Numbered from the stretch's first letter, positions 45,926 to 58,164 are shown. The stretch: DNA of 64,000 nucleotides from Okapia johnstoni (GCA_024291935.2 CM044312.1:48614001-48678000); one strand, 5' to 3'. The notes: a model not told the origin generated them from the sequence alone. A program made the numbers and translations.

Positions 45926-46582
45926 GACATCCGTTTTCTCTAGGGTTACCAACCTGGGGTGACAGAAGGCTGACTCATTGGCAGCCTGCCTCCTTTGGCT
46001 GTGTGGAGGCCCGTGACAGGAGGGGATGGGGGCAGCAGAGAGCTGAGGATGGCCGCACAGAGGGTAGACAGTGAGAAGATGCGGACAGACGCTGCTGAGT
46101 GCTGGGTCAGACCAGGTCTGGGGCCGGTTCACGGCCATCTCTGCCAGCCCTACAAATCAACATACAAATCATCACTTCCCCCTTCATTTAGAGCTAACTG
46201 GAGTTGGGTTTCTGTCACTTGTAACTGTGGGAGGCCTGAGAAATTTTCAAATGAGTCCAAGACTTTGGCTAGGGGACCATATTCTCTCTCAGTGCTTTCT
46301 GCCTCCACATAATATATGGACGTGATCTTTTGTGGTTAATAGAAGGAAAATGAGCAATGTGCCTAAAATGAGGGCCAGCCGGAGGTCTGATTAAGTCACA
46401 AATATTTTGTTCTGCAGCAGCACCAGCGTGCTGGGCTGAGTTTTTGCTTTCTGTTAGCCTTTACCTCCTTCCTCAATTACAAGCAATGAATTTTGGGGTA
46501 CCACCCAGGACTGTGCCAAGAACTTCATACATAGTATCTCATTTAACCCTAAGAATAACCAGGAAGTATGTGCTAAATCTTT

Positions 46583-46816
46583 TGCCACCTGATGCAAAGA
46601 ACTGACTCATTGGAAAAGACCCTGATGCTGGGAAAGACTGAAGGCAGGAGGAGAAGAGGACGATAAAGGATGAGATGGTTGGATGGCATCACCGACTCAA
46701 TAGACACCAATTTGAGCAAGCTCCAGGAGTTGGTGATGGTCAGGGAAGCCTGGTGTGCTGCAGTACATGGGGTCACAAACAGTCAGACATGACTGAGTGA
46801 CTGAACTGAACTGAAT
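46583..46816 (+). mobile_element. BovB LINE 3' end, forward
   Basis: TTGCCACCTGATGCAAAGAAC to GACTGAACTGAACTGAA. 5' truncated to about 235 bases. Confidence 0.92.
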
Positions 46817-46819
46817 GTG

Positions 46820-47036
46820 CCAAAACGCTTCAGTCATGTCCGACTCTTTGCGACACCATGCACTGTAGCCTGCCAGGCTCCTCTGTCCTTGGGATTCTCC
46901 AGGCAAGAATATTGCAGTGGGTTGCCATTTCCTTCTTGAGGGGATCTTCCCAATCCAGGGATTAAATCCACTCTGTTAAGTCTCCTTGCATTGCAGTAGA
47001 CCAGTTCTTTACCACTAGTGCCACCTGGGAAGCCCT
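46820..47036 (-). mobile_element. Bov-tA SINE
   Basis: Reverse copy with body and a slightly expanded head (inserted bases near 46970-46985). It abuts the forward BovB end tail to tail. AGGAAGTATGTGCTA at 46561-46575 and AGGAAGTACATGCTA at 47041-47055 enclose both elements. Confidence 0.9.
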
Positions 47037-47227
47037 AATTAGGAAGTACATGCTATTATTTTTAACACCATTTATATATGAGGAAACAGGCTTAGAAATG
47101 CTGCTCCATCTGTCCAGGGAGCATGTGTGTGAGAGGTGGGATTGAGCTGTGAAGCCCAGACAGGCGGACTCTAGAGCCCACATCCTGAGTGCTCAGTGAC
47201 TGATGTCATTTACAGAAGACGTCTGAA

Positions 47228-47395
47228 GGTGGATCCCAGCTCTGCCGCACCCTGCCTGCGGGGCTCTGCACAAGTTACCTCCTCTAAGCTTCACTTTCCC
47301 CTCTGTAAACCAAGAGAATGAGGGGACACTCCCTGCTCTTGAGATCCTTGGAGGGATTCAGTGAGGCGGCATATGACAATCCCCTGGTATGTTGC
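47228..47395 (+). mobile_element. MIR SINE
   Basis: GGATCCCAGCTCTGCCGCACC, CAAGTTACCTCCTCTAAGC and CCTCTGTAAACCAAGAG are forward MIR blocks. Confidence 0.8.
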
Positions 47396-47544
47396 CTTAC
47401 TCACCTGGACAGGTACAAGCTTGTAGGTGTTTTCATTGTGGCCCACGTTTGAATCTCCTGAACATGTGGTGGGAACTCATGTTTTGTGTGCATCCTTCTG
47501 TACCCTTACCTTCCTGGGTGTGAAGATGGAGACCATATGGGACT

Positions 47545-47735
47545 GGAGTGGACAGATCTAGATTCTCATTCTGCTCTTGTAATTTATTCTCTGGGTCATT
47601 TAACCTCTTGAATATTTTGTTTCCTCACCTTTAAGACTGATATGGTGTTGTTATGAGGAGTATGTGTGATGAACATATTTATAGTGCATAACACTGTGCC
47701 CAGCACATGGCAAGACTAGTTAAGTGGTGGTGGCA
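47545..47735 (+). mobile_element. MIR SINE
   Basis: GGTCATTTAACCTCTTG, CTCACCTTTAAGACTG and GTGCCCAGCACATGGC follow forward MIR. Confidence 0.75.
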
Positions 47736-48469
47736 GAGTGGTTGAAGAGGTACCTGTTTCTAACAGGTACTTACTTCCTTCTCAGCTCACTCCAGCTGCC
47801 TGGGGACACAAAGGAAATAAAATTTTCAGGAAGGACATCTTTTGACTGTCCATAAATGTCTTCACTTAAGGCTTTTTCTTTTAAGTTCCTTTTAGTTATT
47901 TGTTTTAATCTGCTAAATATTCAGGACTGAGAGGAGAGGAAATTTCTTTTAAAAGAAACATTTAAAATATCTTATGTTTTAGAAAATAAGATTTTTAGTC
48001 ACACACCAAAACTAAGATCTATCTAACGGAGACTCTTGCTGATCCCTGCATTGTAAAACTGAGTTCTTTTGGCAGAAGTGTCTCCACAGCCAGGCAAGAA
48101 GCAGAATGCTGCAAACAAATACATGCCTGTGGTGTACAGGACACTGTGACAGGTGCCTTGCAGACATACAAATGAATCAGATACACACCCTGCTCTCCAG
48201 GAATTTTCAACTGAGGAATGGAGATAAGACATGTTCTTGAATTACTATGTTATAAATCAGAGTGTAATACAAGCTCTACAAAAAGTATAAACAAAATGCT
48301 TTATGATCCCAGAGGAGAGTGTGTCCTTCTAGTCGAGGGCACTTCACAAAGGCTCCCTAGAGAAGATGGCAATGAAGTGGGAGCATAAGGAATGTTGTGC
48401 CAGTTAGCACTCTTGGTTGCAAGTGACCAAAGACGTAACAAACACTGTCAATCAACTCAACTTCACTGA

Positions 48470-48610
48470 CACTTGTGGAAAACTATATCCATTTACAAAA
48501 TACATGTTCTTTTCAGGTACACATGGAATATTCACCAAGCTAAACCATGTACTAACCATAAAACAAGTTTAAAGTCATTGACTTAAAGAAAGATCCTGTG
48601 AAAATGAGAA
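48470..48610 (+). mobile_element. Old L1 ORF2 fragment
   Basis: GGTACACATGGAATATTCAC, ACCATAAAACAAGTTTAAAG and neighbouring blocks match the L1 ORF2 region. The frame is not open. Confidence 0.6.
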
Positions 48611-48887
48611 TGGCAACAGTATAAGTTTTCAGTCTCTGTATTTCCACATAAAAACAGACAGAACAGCAAAAGAGCAAATCCAAAAATTCATGAACATCTT
48701 TAACTACAAAACTAGGTATACTAGTTCCCTGGGACAATAGCAAACTACCACAAACTAGTTGGTTTCAAACAACAGAAATTTATCCTCTCTGTTCTGGAGG
48801 CTAGGAGTCCGAAATTGAGATGTCAGTGCTGGTCATGCTCCCTCTGAAGGCTCTAGGGAAGAATCTTTCTTTACCTGAGCTTCTGGT

Positions 48888-49665
48888 TGTTGTTCGTCAC
48901 TAAATCATTTTCAACTCTTTGCAGCCCCATGAACTGTAGCATGCCAGGCTCTCCTTTTCTTCACCATCTCCTGGAACTTGTTCAAACTCATGTCCATTGA
49001 GTCGGTAATGCCATCCAACCACCTCATCCCCTGTCACCCCCTGCTCCTCCTGCCTGCAGTTTTTCCCAGAATCAGAGTCTTTTGCAATGAGTCAGTTCTT
49101 CGCATCAGGTGGCCAAAGTATTGGAGCTTCAGCTTCAGCATCAGTCCTTCCTATGAATTTCAGGGTTGATTTTCTTTAGGATTGACTGGTTTGAACTCCT
49201 TGAAGTCCAAGGGACTCTCAAGAGTCTTCTCTAGCACCACAATTCTAAAGCATCAGTTCTTCAGTGTTCAGCCTTCTCTATGGTGCAACACTCACATCCA
49301 TATATGACTACTGGAAAAACTATAGCTTTGACTAGACAGAACTTTGTTGACAAAGTGATGTCTCTGCTTGTTAATATGCTATCTAGTTGTCATAGCTTTT
49401 CTTCCAAAGAGCAAGGGTTTTTTAATTTTGTGGCTGCAGTCACCGTCTGCAGTGATTTTGGAGCCCCAGAAAATGAAATCTGTCACTGTTTCCACTTATC
49501 CCCATCTATTTGCCATGAAGTGATGGGACAGGATGCCATAATCTTAGTTTTTTGAATGTTGAGTTTTAAGCCAGCTTTTTCACTCTCTTCTTGCACCCTC
49601 ATCAAGAGGCTCTTCTGTTCCTCTTTGCTTTCTGCCATTCCTCTTCGCTTTCTTCTTGTGGTTGT
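48888..49665 (-). mobile_element. BovB LINE fragment inside MLT1
   Basis: Reverse BovB from near its 3' end (GTTGTTCGTCACTAAATC) to the RT C-terminal side. TTCTGGTTGT (left) and CTTGTGGTTGT (right) may be the worn target duplication. Confidence 0.9.
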
Positions 49666-49915
49666 CAGCAATCTTGGTGTTTCTTAGTTTGTGGCAGCCT
49701 AACTCCAATATTTGCCTTTATCTTTACATGACTGTCTTCTCCTTGTGTCTCCAAATATCTCTCTCTTGATAATAATACCAGTCATTGGATTTAGGGCCCA
49801 TCCTAACTTTGTATAACCTCGTCTTGATTATATCTACAAAGGCCCTATTTTCAAATAAGGTCAAATTCACAGCTGCCGAGAATTAAGATTTAAACCTATG
49901 ATTTGGAGGGACACA

Positions 49916-50098
49916 GGCTTCCCTGGTGGCTCATCAATGCAGGAGACCTGGGTTTGATCCCTGGGTTGGGAAGATTCCCCTGGAGAAGGCCGCTATTCTG
50001 GCCAGGAAAATTCCATGGACAGAGGAGCCTGACAGGCTACAGTCAATGGGATAGCAAAGAGTCGGACACGACTGAGCGACTTTCAGTTTTTCACTTTC
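49916..50098 (+). mobile_element. Bov-tA SINE inside MLT1, 11-bp target duplication
   Basis: Forward copy with a small deletion in the head. Perfect duplication GGAGGGACACA at 49905-49915 and 50099-50109. Confidence 0.95.
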
Positions 50099-50249
50099 GG
50101 AGGGACACAATTCAACCTGTAACACTAGGTGGCATTATACCTAACAGCATGAAGAGTGAGTGCCCTCCGTCCCTCAAAGAGCAGGAACACGGTGAGGATG
50201 TTTGCTGTCATTATTGCTTCGTTATTGAAGTCGAGGTTCTACAGTGAAG

Positions 50250-50820
50250 TAAGGCAACAAAAGCAATAAAAGGTATACAGATTGGAAAGAGAAGTAAAAC
50301 CTTTTATTTGCAAACAATTTATATAGAAAACCCTAAGGACTCTACACAGACAACTAGAGCTAATAGCTGAATATATGATGTTTGTAGGATACAAGATCGA
50401 TGTAGGAAAATAAGTTGTATTTCTATATACTAGCAAAAAACAATTGGAAAATTGAATTTAAGAAAAAGTGCCATTTAAAATCAGATGACTCGGTGATAAA
50501 GAATCTGCCTCCAACGCAGGAGATACAAGAGATGCAGGTTCAATTCCTGGGTTAGGAAGATCCCCTGCAGAAGGAAATGGCTACCCACTCCAGTATTCTT
50601 GCCTGGAGAATTCCATGGACAGAGGAGCCTGGCGGGCTACAGTCCATGGGGCCACAAAGAGTCGAACGCGACTGAACACATGAGCCACGTACCATTTAAA
50701 ATATCATAAAATAATCAAGAATAAATTTAATAAAATGTCTAAAACCTCTACATTGAAAACTATAAAAAAAACTGAAACAAGATATAGAAGACTTAAATTT
50801 TAAAGGTTATACCATGTTTA
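50250..50820 (+). mobile_element. Old L1 ORF2 fragment carrying a Bov-tA
   Basis: GCAATAAAAGGTATACAGATT, CACAGACAACTAGAGC, TATTTCTATATACTAGC and AAGAATAAATTTAATAAAATG follow L1 ORF2 in forward order, with frame breaks. Confidence 0.8.
50482..50691 (+). mobile_element. Bov-tA SINE with 11-bp target duplication
   Basis: Forward copy. CCATTTAAAAT is repeated at 50471-50481 and 50692-50702. Confidence 0.94.
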
Positions 50821-51420
50821 TGGGCTAGAAGACACGATATTGATTGGATGCTTCGAACAAGTGTGTATGTGTGTTTCATAGCACAAAGCAATTCTTTGAC
50901 ATCAGCTGGGTTTCCTGCAATTTAACTCAATTCATTTCAGTTCTGATCCTGTCTACCTAGAGAAAACATCAATTTTTTTTGAAAAAAATTTGAAAACAAA
51001 TAAAGAAATACAAATGTCTAAAAAAAAAAAGAGGGTTGGTGGTCATGGATTCATAGGTTTGCTGGACATTCAGGGTTCTTCTCTGAGTATTGCTTATTCA
51101 TACTTATCATTTTTCTCTTAGGTTGTTATCTGCTATTTTTAATGCTTTCTATTTTGGTCATATGAGTAGCAAATATTTTCTCTTGGTTAGTAGCTTGTCT
51201 TTTCATGTTGTATCTCATGCCTTTTGTTATAAAATAAGTTTTTTATTTTAACATAATCAAATGTATCACCTTCCTCTATGATTAGTGTTTGTTGTATTTG
51301 GTTTAGAAAATAATTCTGCATACAGACAACAACAGAACATCATTGATAGTTTTTCCCAATAATTTTAAAGTTTTTCACCTTTAGGCCTTTAAAACAAACT
51401 GGAAATTGTGTATGGAGTGT

Positions 51421-51670
51421 ATGTTGTTGTTATTCAGTTGCTAAGATGTGTCTGACTCTTTGCAACCCCATGGACTGCAGCACTCCAGGCTTCCCTGCAC
51501 TCCACTATCTCCCAGAGTTTGCTCAAATTCATGACCACTGAGCCAGTGATGCTTTCTAACCATCTCATCTTCTGTCACCCCCTTCTCCTCCTGTCCTCAG
51601 TCTTTCCCAGCATCAAGGTCTTTTCCAGTGAGCTGGCTGTTCGCATCAGGTGGCCAAAATATTGGAGCTT
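51421..51670 (-). mobile_element. BovB LINE 3' end
   Basis: Reverse copy beginning GTTGTTGTTATTCAGTTGC and ending in GGCCAAAATATTGGAGCTTC. 5' truncated. Confidence 0.9.
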
Positions 51671-51895
51671 CTTGTGGTTTGGATAATGTTATCTTTTCCT
51701 CGTGGGTAGCCACTTGTCTCAGTGCCATTGGGGTTATCTTTTTCCTATAATTTAAATGCCACCACTATCATGTACAAATGAGTTTAATGCTAGACTCTGT
51801 TCTATTCCATGTGCTTAATAGTCTCTCTCTGGACCAATACCACACTGTTCTCTAAAGAAATTGATGATGTCTGTTTGAATCAGATCCCTCCATTA

Positions 51896-51896
<1 letters not shown>

Positions 51897-51928
<32 letters not shown>
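51897..51928. repeat. (AC)16 microsatellite
   Basis: Thirty-two uninterrupted bases of AC, inside the L1. Long enough to be length-polymorphic. Confidence 0.95.
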
Positions 51929-51930
<2 letters not shown>

Positions 51931-52428
51931 CTTATGTTTCCTCTTAAGAAGAGTTTTGGCTATTCTTCATCTTTTAATCTTTAGTATGAATTTAAGGGTC
52001 ATCTTCTCAAGTTCTGAAAAATATCTTGTTAGAATTTTTATTGTGATCATACTGAAATAATTAGGCTGATCTGGGGGAAAATTGGTATTACTACAAAGTT
52101 GCATTTTCCCATCAATAAATATGTTTCTATTTCTATCTATTTAGGTATTCTACTATGTTCTTCAATAAAGTTTTATAATTTTATTGATAAAAATCTTGCC
52201 CATCATTTGTTATATTTATTCCTACTACTTTATATTTTAGAGTTTCCACTGAAAAAAAATATTTTTTCAAATTACATTTTTTTCATTTTTGTTACTGGTG
52301 AACATCAGTGTTACTGATTTTACATATCTGTTTTATCTTCAACAACTTTGATAAACCCTATTTCTAGTAGTTTGTAGATTCTTTTGTATTTCTTATTTTT
52401 TCCTTTTCAATCGTCATAATTTTTATTT

Positions 52429-52457
52429 CTTTTTCTTGTGTTATCACAAGAAAAAAG
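52429..52457. repeat. 12-bp-arm perfect inverted repeat
   Basis: CTTTTTCTTGTG, a TTAT loop, then CACAAGAAAAAAG. The arms pair over 11-12 bases. Located in old L1 sequence; probably chance. Confidence 0.6.
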
Positions 52458-53069
52458 TATTTCACACTAGTGAAAAACCCTAGTACAATGTTGAATAGAG
52501 GTGGTGATAGAACAAAACTTCATTGTGTTCCTGATCTGAAAGGAAATGCTTTCAGCATTTCACAATTATGTATAATTTTTGCTGTGTAATTTTGAAAATT
52601 GCTATAATTTTTGTAGCTACTATTTGCCAGGCTAAGAAATTTGCTTTCTACTCTAGTTTGCTATGGATATTAATTGTGAAACAAGGTTAAATATTGTCAA
52701 AAATTTTCACATTTATTGAGATGATCATATGGTTTTCTCCTTTAACCAGTTAGTATGATAAATCCTCTTAATAGACTTTCTCATTTTAACCATTTTGCAT
52801 CCCTAAGATGAATCATATTTGGTAATGATATGTATTTAATAGGCTTTTCTGGATTCATGTGACTAACATTGTATTCAGGATTTTTGCATCTATCTTTAAA
52901 AGTGAGATTAGATTGGATTCTCATACTGTCCTTATCTGATTTTGCCATCAGAATTATTTTACTTCATAGAATGAGGTGGGCAGTGTTCCCTCATTTTATA
53001 GTCACTGGAACAATTTGTTTAAGAAAACAATGATCTGTTCTTTGAAGTTTGGGTCTGAATGGTAAAATC

Positions 53070-54125
53070 TTTGGGGCTTAATGGACTGTTTTATTTTTTC
53101 TTTCTTCCTTCCTTTCTTTGTTTTAAGAGAGGAAGGTGGATTTTAAAATTCCTGGTTCAAGTTATAAATCTAACCCTAAATTATATTTCCCCTTGAGTGG
53201 TTTTATTAAGTTGTATTTTTCTAAGAAACCATGCATTTTGCGTATATTTTCAATTGACTGTGAATGTCACATACAACTGTGCAAAAGGAACCCTGAGAGC
53301 TTACTCTGGGCAGACTGGATAAGAAGCCAGGACTGTCCCCACCTTCTCTTAGAGGGAGGGAGTCACAACCAAAATCAGCTTCCCAGAGGATCAGTAGCTT
53401 GCTTCCCTTGGCAGGAGCAGCTGCAACTTCCCACGGCCCCCACCTTCACCCCCAAGTCTCCAGGTGCTGGGCAACTGGCTTTCTCAGCAGCTGCTACAAC
53501 CATCAAGCACTTGAATCCAGATCACTCTGCCAAGAGTCTGTTTGCCTCCCACTGACAAGCACATCACTCAGGTCCTAACATGACTCTCCATGCAGTGATG
53601 GAAGGATAGTGAAGCACATTTCTCATCCCTTCTTGCTGACCCTTGTGTTGTAGGTTCCCCCCAGTAGGCCTGTTCCTTATCTCAAACTGTGTCACATTAT
53701 GGAATTCATCCTGGGCCCAGAGACCTGACAAGTGGTGACAGTGAAGGAACCTACCTTGCGTAGCACCGGTACACAATTTTTCTTAATACTAGGATTACGT
53801 CTCCACTGTTTACAGTTTATATGCCAAGTGTCACTCCTCATTATTTATTTATGCCTCCTCTACACCCCCCTCCATATCTCTAGATCAAGTGCACTAAAGG
53901 ATCTGCTTTACTTTTATTTCAGAATAATTTCAGATTTATAGGAAAGTTGCAAAGATAATACAGAATTCTTGTATTACTATCACCCATCATCCCTAATGTT
54001 AGTACAAAGATTATTTAGATTTTACCATTTTTTCCAAAATGTTTCTTTTCTGTTCCAGGATCCAATCCAGGATCTTAATCTCATCTTATTTAATTTTTCA
54101 AAATGTAATCTAACTGAGTAAAATT
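53070..54125. other. Mixed stretch, possible old L1 in its right half
   Basis: Contains a 139-codon plus-strand frame (53136-53555) without motif. From about 53880 to 54120 the sequence resembles old L1 3' UTR. No gene called. Confidence 0.4.
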
Positions 54126-54130
54126 TACAT

Positions 54131-54771
54131 CAGTTCAGTTCAGTTGCTCAGTTGTGTCTGACTCTTTGCGACCCCATGGACTGCAGCACGCCAGGCTTCC
54201 CTGTCCATCACCAACTCCCAGAAATTGCTCAAACTCACGTCCATTAAGTCGGTGATGCCATCCAACCATCTCATCCTCCGTCATCCCCTTCTCTTCCTGC
54301 CTTCAATCTTTCCCAGTATCAGAGTTTTTCCAAGGAGTCAGTTCTTTGCATCAGGTGGCCAAAAGATTGGAGTTTCAGCCTCAGCATCAGTCCTTCCAAA
54401 GAATGTTCAAGACTGATTTCCTTTAGGATGGACTGGTTGGATCTCCTTGCAGTCCAAGGGACTCTCGAGAGTTTTCTCCAACACCACAGTTCAAAAGCAT
54501 CAATTCTTCGGCGCTCAGCTTTCTTTATAGTCCAACTCTCACATTCATATATGACCACTGGAAAAACCATAGCCTTGACTAGATGGACCTTTGTTGGCAA
54601 AGTAATGTCTCTGCTTTTCCATATGCTGTCTAGGTTGGTCATAGCTTTTCTTCCAAGGAGCAAGGGTCTTTTAATTTCATGGCTGCAGTCACTATCTGCA
54701 GTGATTTTGGAGCCCCACAAAATAAAGTCTGTCACTGTTTCCATTGTTTCCCCATCTATTTGCCATGAAGT
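54131..54771 (-). mobile_element. BovB LINE fragment
   Basis: Reverse BovB from TCAGTTCAGTTCAGTTGC to CTATTTGCCATGAAGTG. The minus frame 54319-54777 retains 152 codons of the C-terminal domain. Confidence 0.94.
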
Positions 54772-54777
54772 GCACAA

Positions 54778-54901
54778 CTGGGACTTCCCTGGCAGACCAG
54801 TGGTTAAGACTCTGTTCTTCCAATGCAGGGGGCTCAGGTTTGATTCCTAGTCGGGGAACTAAGATCCCACATGCTGTGTGGTATGCCAAAAAGAAAAAGT
54901 A
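54778..54901 (+). mobile_element. CHR-2 type SINE
   Basis: GACTTCCCTGGCAGACC, AGTGGTTAAGACTCTG and TTTGATTCCTAGTCGGGG, then an A-rich tail. GTGCACAA is repeated at 54770-54777 and 54902-54909, so it landed at the truncated end of the BovB. Confidence 0.88.
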
Positions 54902-54909
54902 GTGCACAA

Positions 54910-57140
54910 TTAAATGGTTTTGATCACATTTACAAAGTTATGCAGTTCTCACCATAATCTAATTTTAAAATATTTTCATAACCTGAAAAGTAACCCTGTG
55001 CCCATTAAGCAATCATTCCCCATTCCTCCCTCCTACAGCCCTAGGCAGCAAGTAATCTTTTTGTCTCCATGGATTTTCCCATTCTGAATCTTTCATATAA
55101 ACAGAATTATACAATATGTGGTCATAAGACTAGCTTCTTTCACTTAGCCATGTTTTTGAGATTCATCCACAGTATAGTACATATCAGTACTTCATTTTGC
55201 TTTATTGCTGAAAAGTATTATATGGATATGCCACATTTTGTTTATCCATTCACCAGTTGATGGGCATTTGGATTGTTTCCATTTGGGGGCTGTTACGAAT
55301 ATTTGTGTGCCGGTATTAGTGTGGACATGTGTTTTCATTTCTCTTGGATATATATCTAGGAGCAGAATTGCTTTGTCAGATAACTAAAGTGAAGTCACTC
55401 AGTCATGTCCGACTCTTTGTGACCCCGTGGACTGTAGCCTACCCCGCTCCTCCGTCCACGGGATTTTCCAGGTAAGAGTACTGGAGTGGGTTGCCATTTC
55501 CTTCTCCAAAGGATCTTTCCAACCCAGGAATTGAACCTGGGTCTCCCACATTGTAGACAGATGCTTTACCATCTGAGCCACCAGGGAAGTCGTATAACTG
55601 GTAACTCCAAATTTAACCTTTGGAGGAACTGTCAAACTGTTTCTTAAAGTGGTTTCATCGTTTTATAATCTACCAGTCATGAACAAGGTTTCCAGTTTCT
55701 CCACATCTTCACCAACATTTGTTATTATTTTTTTATTACTATAACCATCTTAGTGGGTGTGAAGTGGTATTTCACCATTTTGATTTGCATTTCCCTAATG
55801 GCTAATGATGTTGACCATATTTTCATGTATTTACTGGCTGTTTGTATATCTTCACTAGAGAAATATCTGTTCAAATCCTTTGCCCAGTTTTAACTGAAGT
55901 ATTTATTTTCATATTACTGGGTTGTAAGAATTCTTTATATATTCTGGGTACGTCTTTTTTTTTTCAGACGTGATTTTCAAGTGTTTTCTTGTAGTCTGTG
56001 GACTGTCTTTTCACTTTTTTGGCATTATCGTTTAAAACAGAATTATTTAATTTTGATGAAGTCCAACTTACATTTTTATTTTCTTGTGCTTTTGTATTAT
56101 ATCTAAGTCATAGTCTAAGATTGTGAACATTTACTCTTATGCCTTCTTCTAAAAACTTCACATTTTTAGATCTCTGATCCATTTTGAGTTATTTGTTATA
56201 TATAATGTAAGACAGGGGTCCACTTTCGTCATTTTTCATGTGGATTTCTAGTTGCCCCCACACTATTTGTGGAAAAAACTATTCTTTCCCCATTGATTTT
56301 CTTGGCATGTTTGTTAAAAGTTCATTAACCACTATATAACAGTTTATTAATGCCACACTATCTTGATTTCCATAGCTTTGTAGTAAAGTTTGAAACTGGA
56401 AAGAGTAGGTCCTCCACCTTCACTATTTTTCAAGATTACTTTGGTTATTCAGTGTCATCTTATTTTAACTTTTTTAAAACAACTTTTGGTTTTGTGGTTT
56501 TTCCTATTGTTTCTTAGTTTTCTATTTCATTCAGTTCTGTTTTGATTTTTACTACTTCCCAGCTTTTACTTTTTGGAGTTTGTCATATTTTATAACCGGA
56601 AAATGGACATTTGTCTTATTCCTTTTGGGGCTTTCTTTCTTTCTAATTTATACAATTAAGACATAGTGACTCAAGTTCTACTTTGGCTGCATCCCACATT
56701 TTTATTATGTGTTGTTGTCATGGTTTTTTAGTGATAAATATATATTTATTTCCCTTAAAGTTTCTTTTTTGTTAAAATGTTTTCTGAGGGATTATCTTGT
56801 TATTAATAACTAATTTCAAATTGTAGTACATTGTAGTTAGAAAAACTTGATTTTTTTGATATATACTGAGCCACATAAATTGTATTATTCAAATCTTCCA
56901 CATTCTATTTTTGTCTGCCACAGTCTGCATGTGATTTTTTCCTTTTTACCATGTTATTCTGTTAATTACACTATATTATTTGGTGCATAGAACATCAAAG
57001 CTGTTGAATATTCCTGGTGAATGGTTCATGTTTTCATTTTGCAGTGACCTTCTTTATCTCAAAAAAATTTTTTTAATTTCAAAGTCTTTTTTGTCTAATA
57101 TTAACATAATTACTTTTTTCTGGCCTCTGTTGTTGCTACT
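54910..57140 (-). mobile_element. Old L1M 3' region, interrupted
   Basis: Reverse L1: CAGAATTATACAATATGTGG, ATCCATTCACCAGTTGATGGG, CATTTCCCTAATGGCTAATG and TCTTGATTTCCATAGC. A Bov-tA splits it at 55385. From about 57000 to 57415 it grades into AT-rich sequence with TATATA runs. Confidence 0.75.
55385..55592 (-). mobile_element. Bov-tA SINE
   Basis: Complete reverse copy with intact head (ATTGAACCTGGGTCTCCC). ATAACT on both sides may be a short target duplication. Confidence 0.92.
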
Positions 57141-57414
57141 GAGTAATGTGCTATTGATTTTTTAAATGTATATTTACCTGTTTTTTTTTGGCTATTTTGC
57201 CATTTTTAATCTTTCTGAGTTATTAGATTTTAAGTATGCTTGTTATAAACAGTATATGGCTGAGCTTTTCTGTCTGATATCTGAGTCTATTTTTAAATTC
57301 ATCGATTTAGTATATATGCATTTAGAATATATATTATATATACTGATGCCATATATAACTGTATGTCTATATCTACTTGCATCTCTATTATATATGTAGA
57401 TAGTGATATAGTTT

Positions 57415-57800
57415 GATAGGCAGTCTTTTAAGCAGTTACATATATTTACACATTTAATCCTCACAATACCCCACTGATATAAGTACCATTAATATTCCCA
57501 CTTTACAGATGAGGGAACTGAGGCACAGAAATATTGTGACTCACCCCAGTTGACATAAGGATTGTGGAAACAAATTGAACATTACAGAGGAGATAATCCT
57601 GGAAATTCTAAGAGGCAGGCAGGGTCAAAAGGTGGAAAGCATTCTTGGGAGACCAGGGTTTTCAGCTCCTAGTAATCAAGAAATCAAGCTGATAGGTGGT
57701 ACCATCCAGCTGATGAATGATAGAGCTGAGATTTCAACCAGCAATTTAGCTCCAGATTCTGTGCTCCTGACTATCATGCAAAGTGCCTTTCATAGGACCT
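57415..57800 (-). mobile_element. MIR SINE, apparently interrupted
   Basis: TTTAATCCTCACAATACCCC, CTTTACAGATGAGGGAACTG and AGGCACAG, then after about 145 foreign bases GATAGAGCTGAGATTTCAACC and GCTCCAGATTCTGTGCTCC: the two halves of one reverse MIR. Confidence 0.75.
57544..57687. repeat. Unrecognised 144-bp repeat, copy 1
   Basis: CCCCAGTTGACATAAGG to AATCAAGAAATCAA recurs in direct orientation at 59572-59715 with roughly four fifths identity by eye. It lies inside a MIR, so this copy looks inserted. I recognise no family. Termini TTGA and TCAA are complementary. Confidence 0.75.
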
Positions 57801-58164
57801 GGTTTTCTTTTTTTTTTCCTTTTGGTGTTTTAGTTACATCATTTAAGCCTTTAAGACTTCTCAGAGTGATCATGTTACATTCTCTTTCAAATCGCCTCTC
57901 TTCTATGTACAGTTCTAGGGGAACCTCTTGGTGCTATTGACTCTTTTGGAGGACTTTGTCCTTCTGCATTTCATCATTTTTGTTCCTGAGCTTATCTTTA
58001 GAGATACCTGTTTTTCTGTGAGAATCCCCTGGGTTTAGGGTGTATCCTTCAAGAGCTATTTTGCTTTTGCTACAGAGAGATCACCATGCCTGGACCAACT
58101 TTTCGGTCATTTAATCACTTTGGAGGTCATTTACCATCACAGTTCCTGGATCATCTGCAAATTT

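Larger units (their letters stand above)
46490..47215 (-). mobile_element. MIR SINE split by two later insertions
   Basis: Left part 46490-46575 (GTATCTCATTTAACCC) and right part from 47041 (TATATATGAGGAAACAGG) are one reverse MIR. A BovB end and a Bov-tA sit between them. Confidence 0.75.
48715..50120 (-). mobile_element. MLT1 LTR split by BovB and Bov-tA
   Basis: Reverse MLT1: left part CAAACTACCACAAACTAG, CAACAGAAATTTATCC and GTTCTGGAGGCTAGGAGTC; right part GGCCCTATTTTCAAATAAGG and GAGGGACACAATTCAACC. Later insertions occupy 48888-49665 and 49916-50098. Confidence 0.88.
51030..53060 (-). mobile_element. Old L1M ORF2 and 3' region
   Basis: T-rich reverse L1: CTCTGGACCAATACCACACTG, TTGGCTATTCTTCATCTTT and CTAGTACAATGTTGAATAGAG. 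It is interrupted by BovB at 51421. Frames are destroyed, so the ORFs at 51809-52317 are chance reads of the opposite strand. Confidence 0.75.

Noticed and set aside
53136..53555. 139-codon plus-strand frame
   Set aside because: Starts in T-rich sequence of L1 type, has no motif, and its second half is Pro/Ser/Ala-rich without similarity I recognise.
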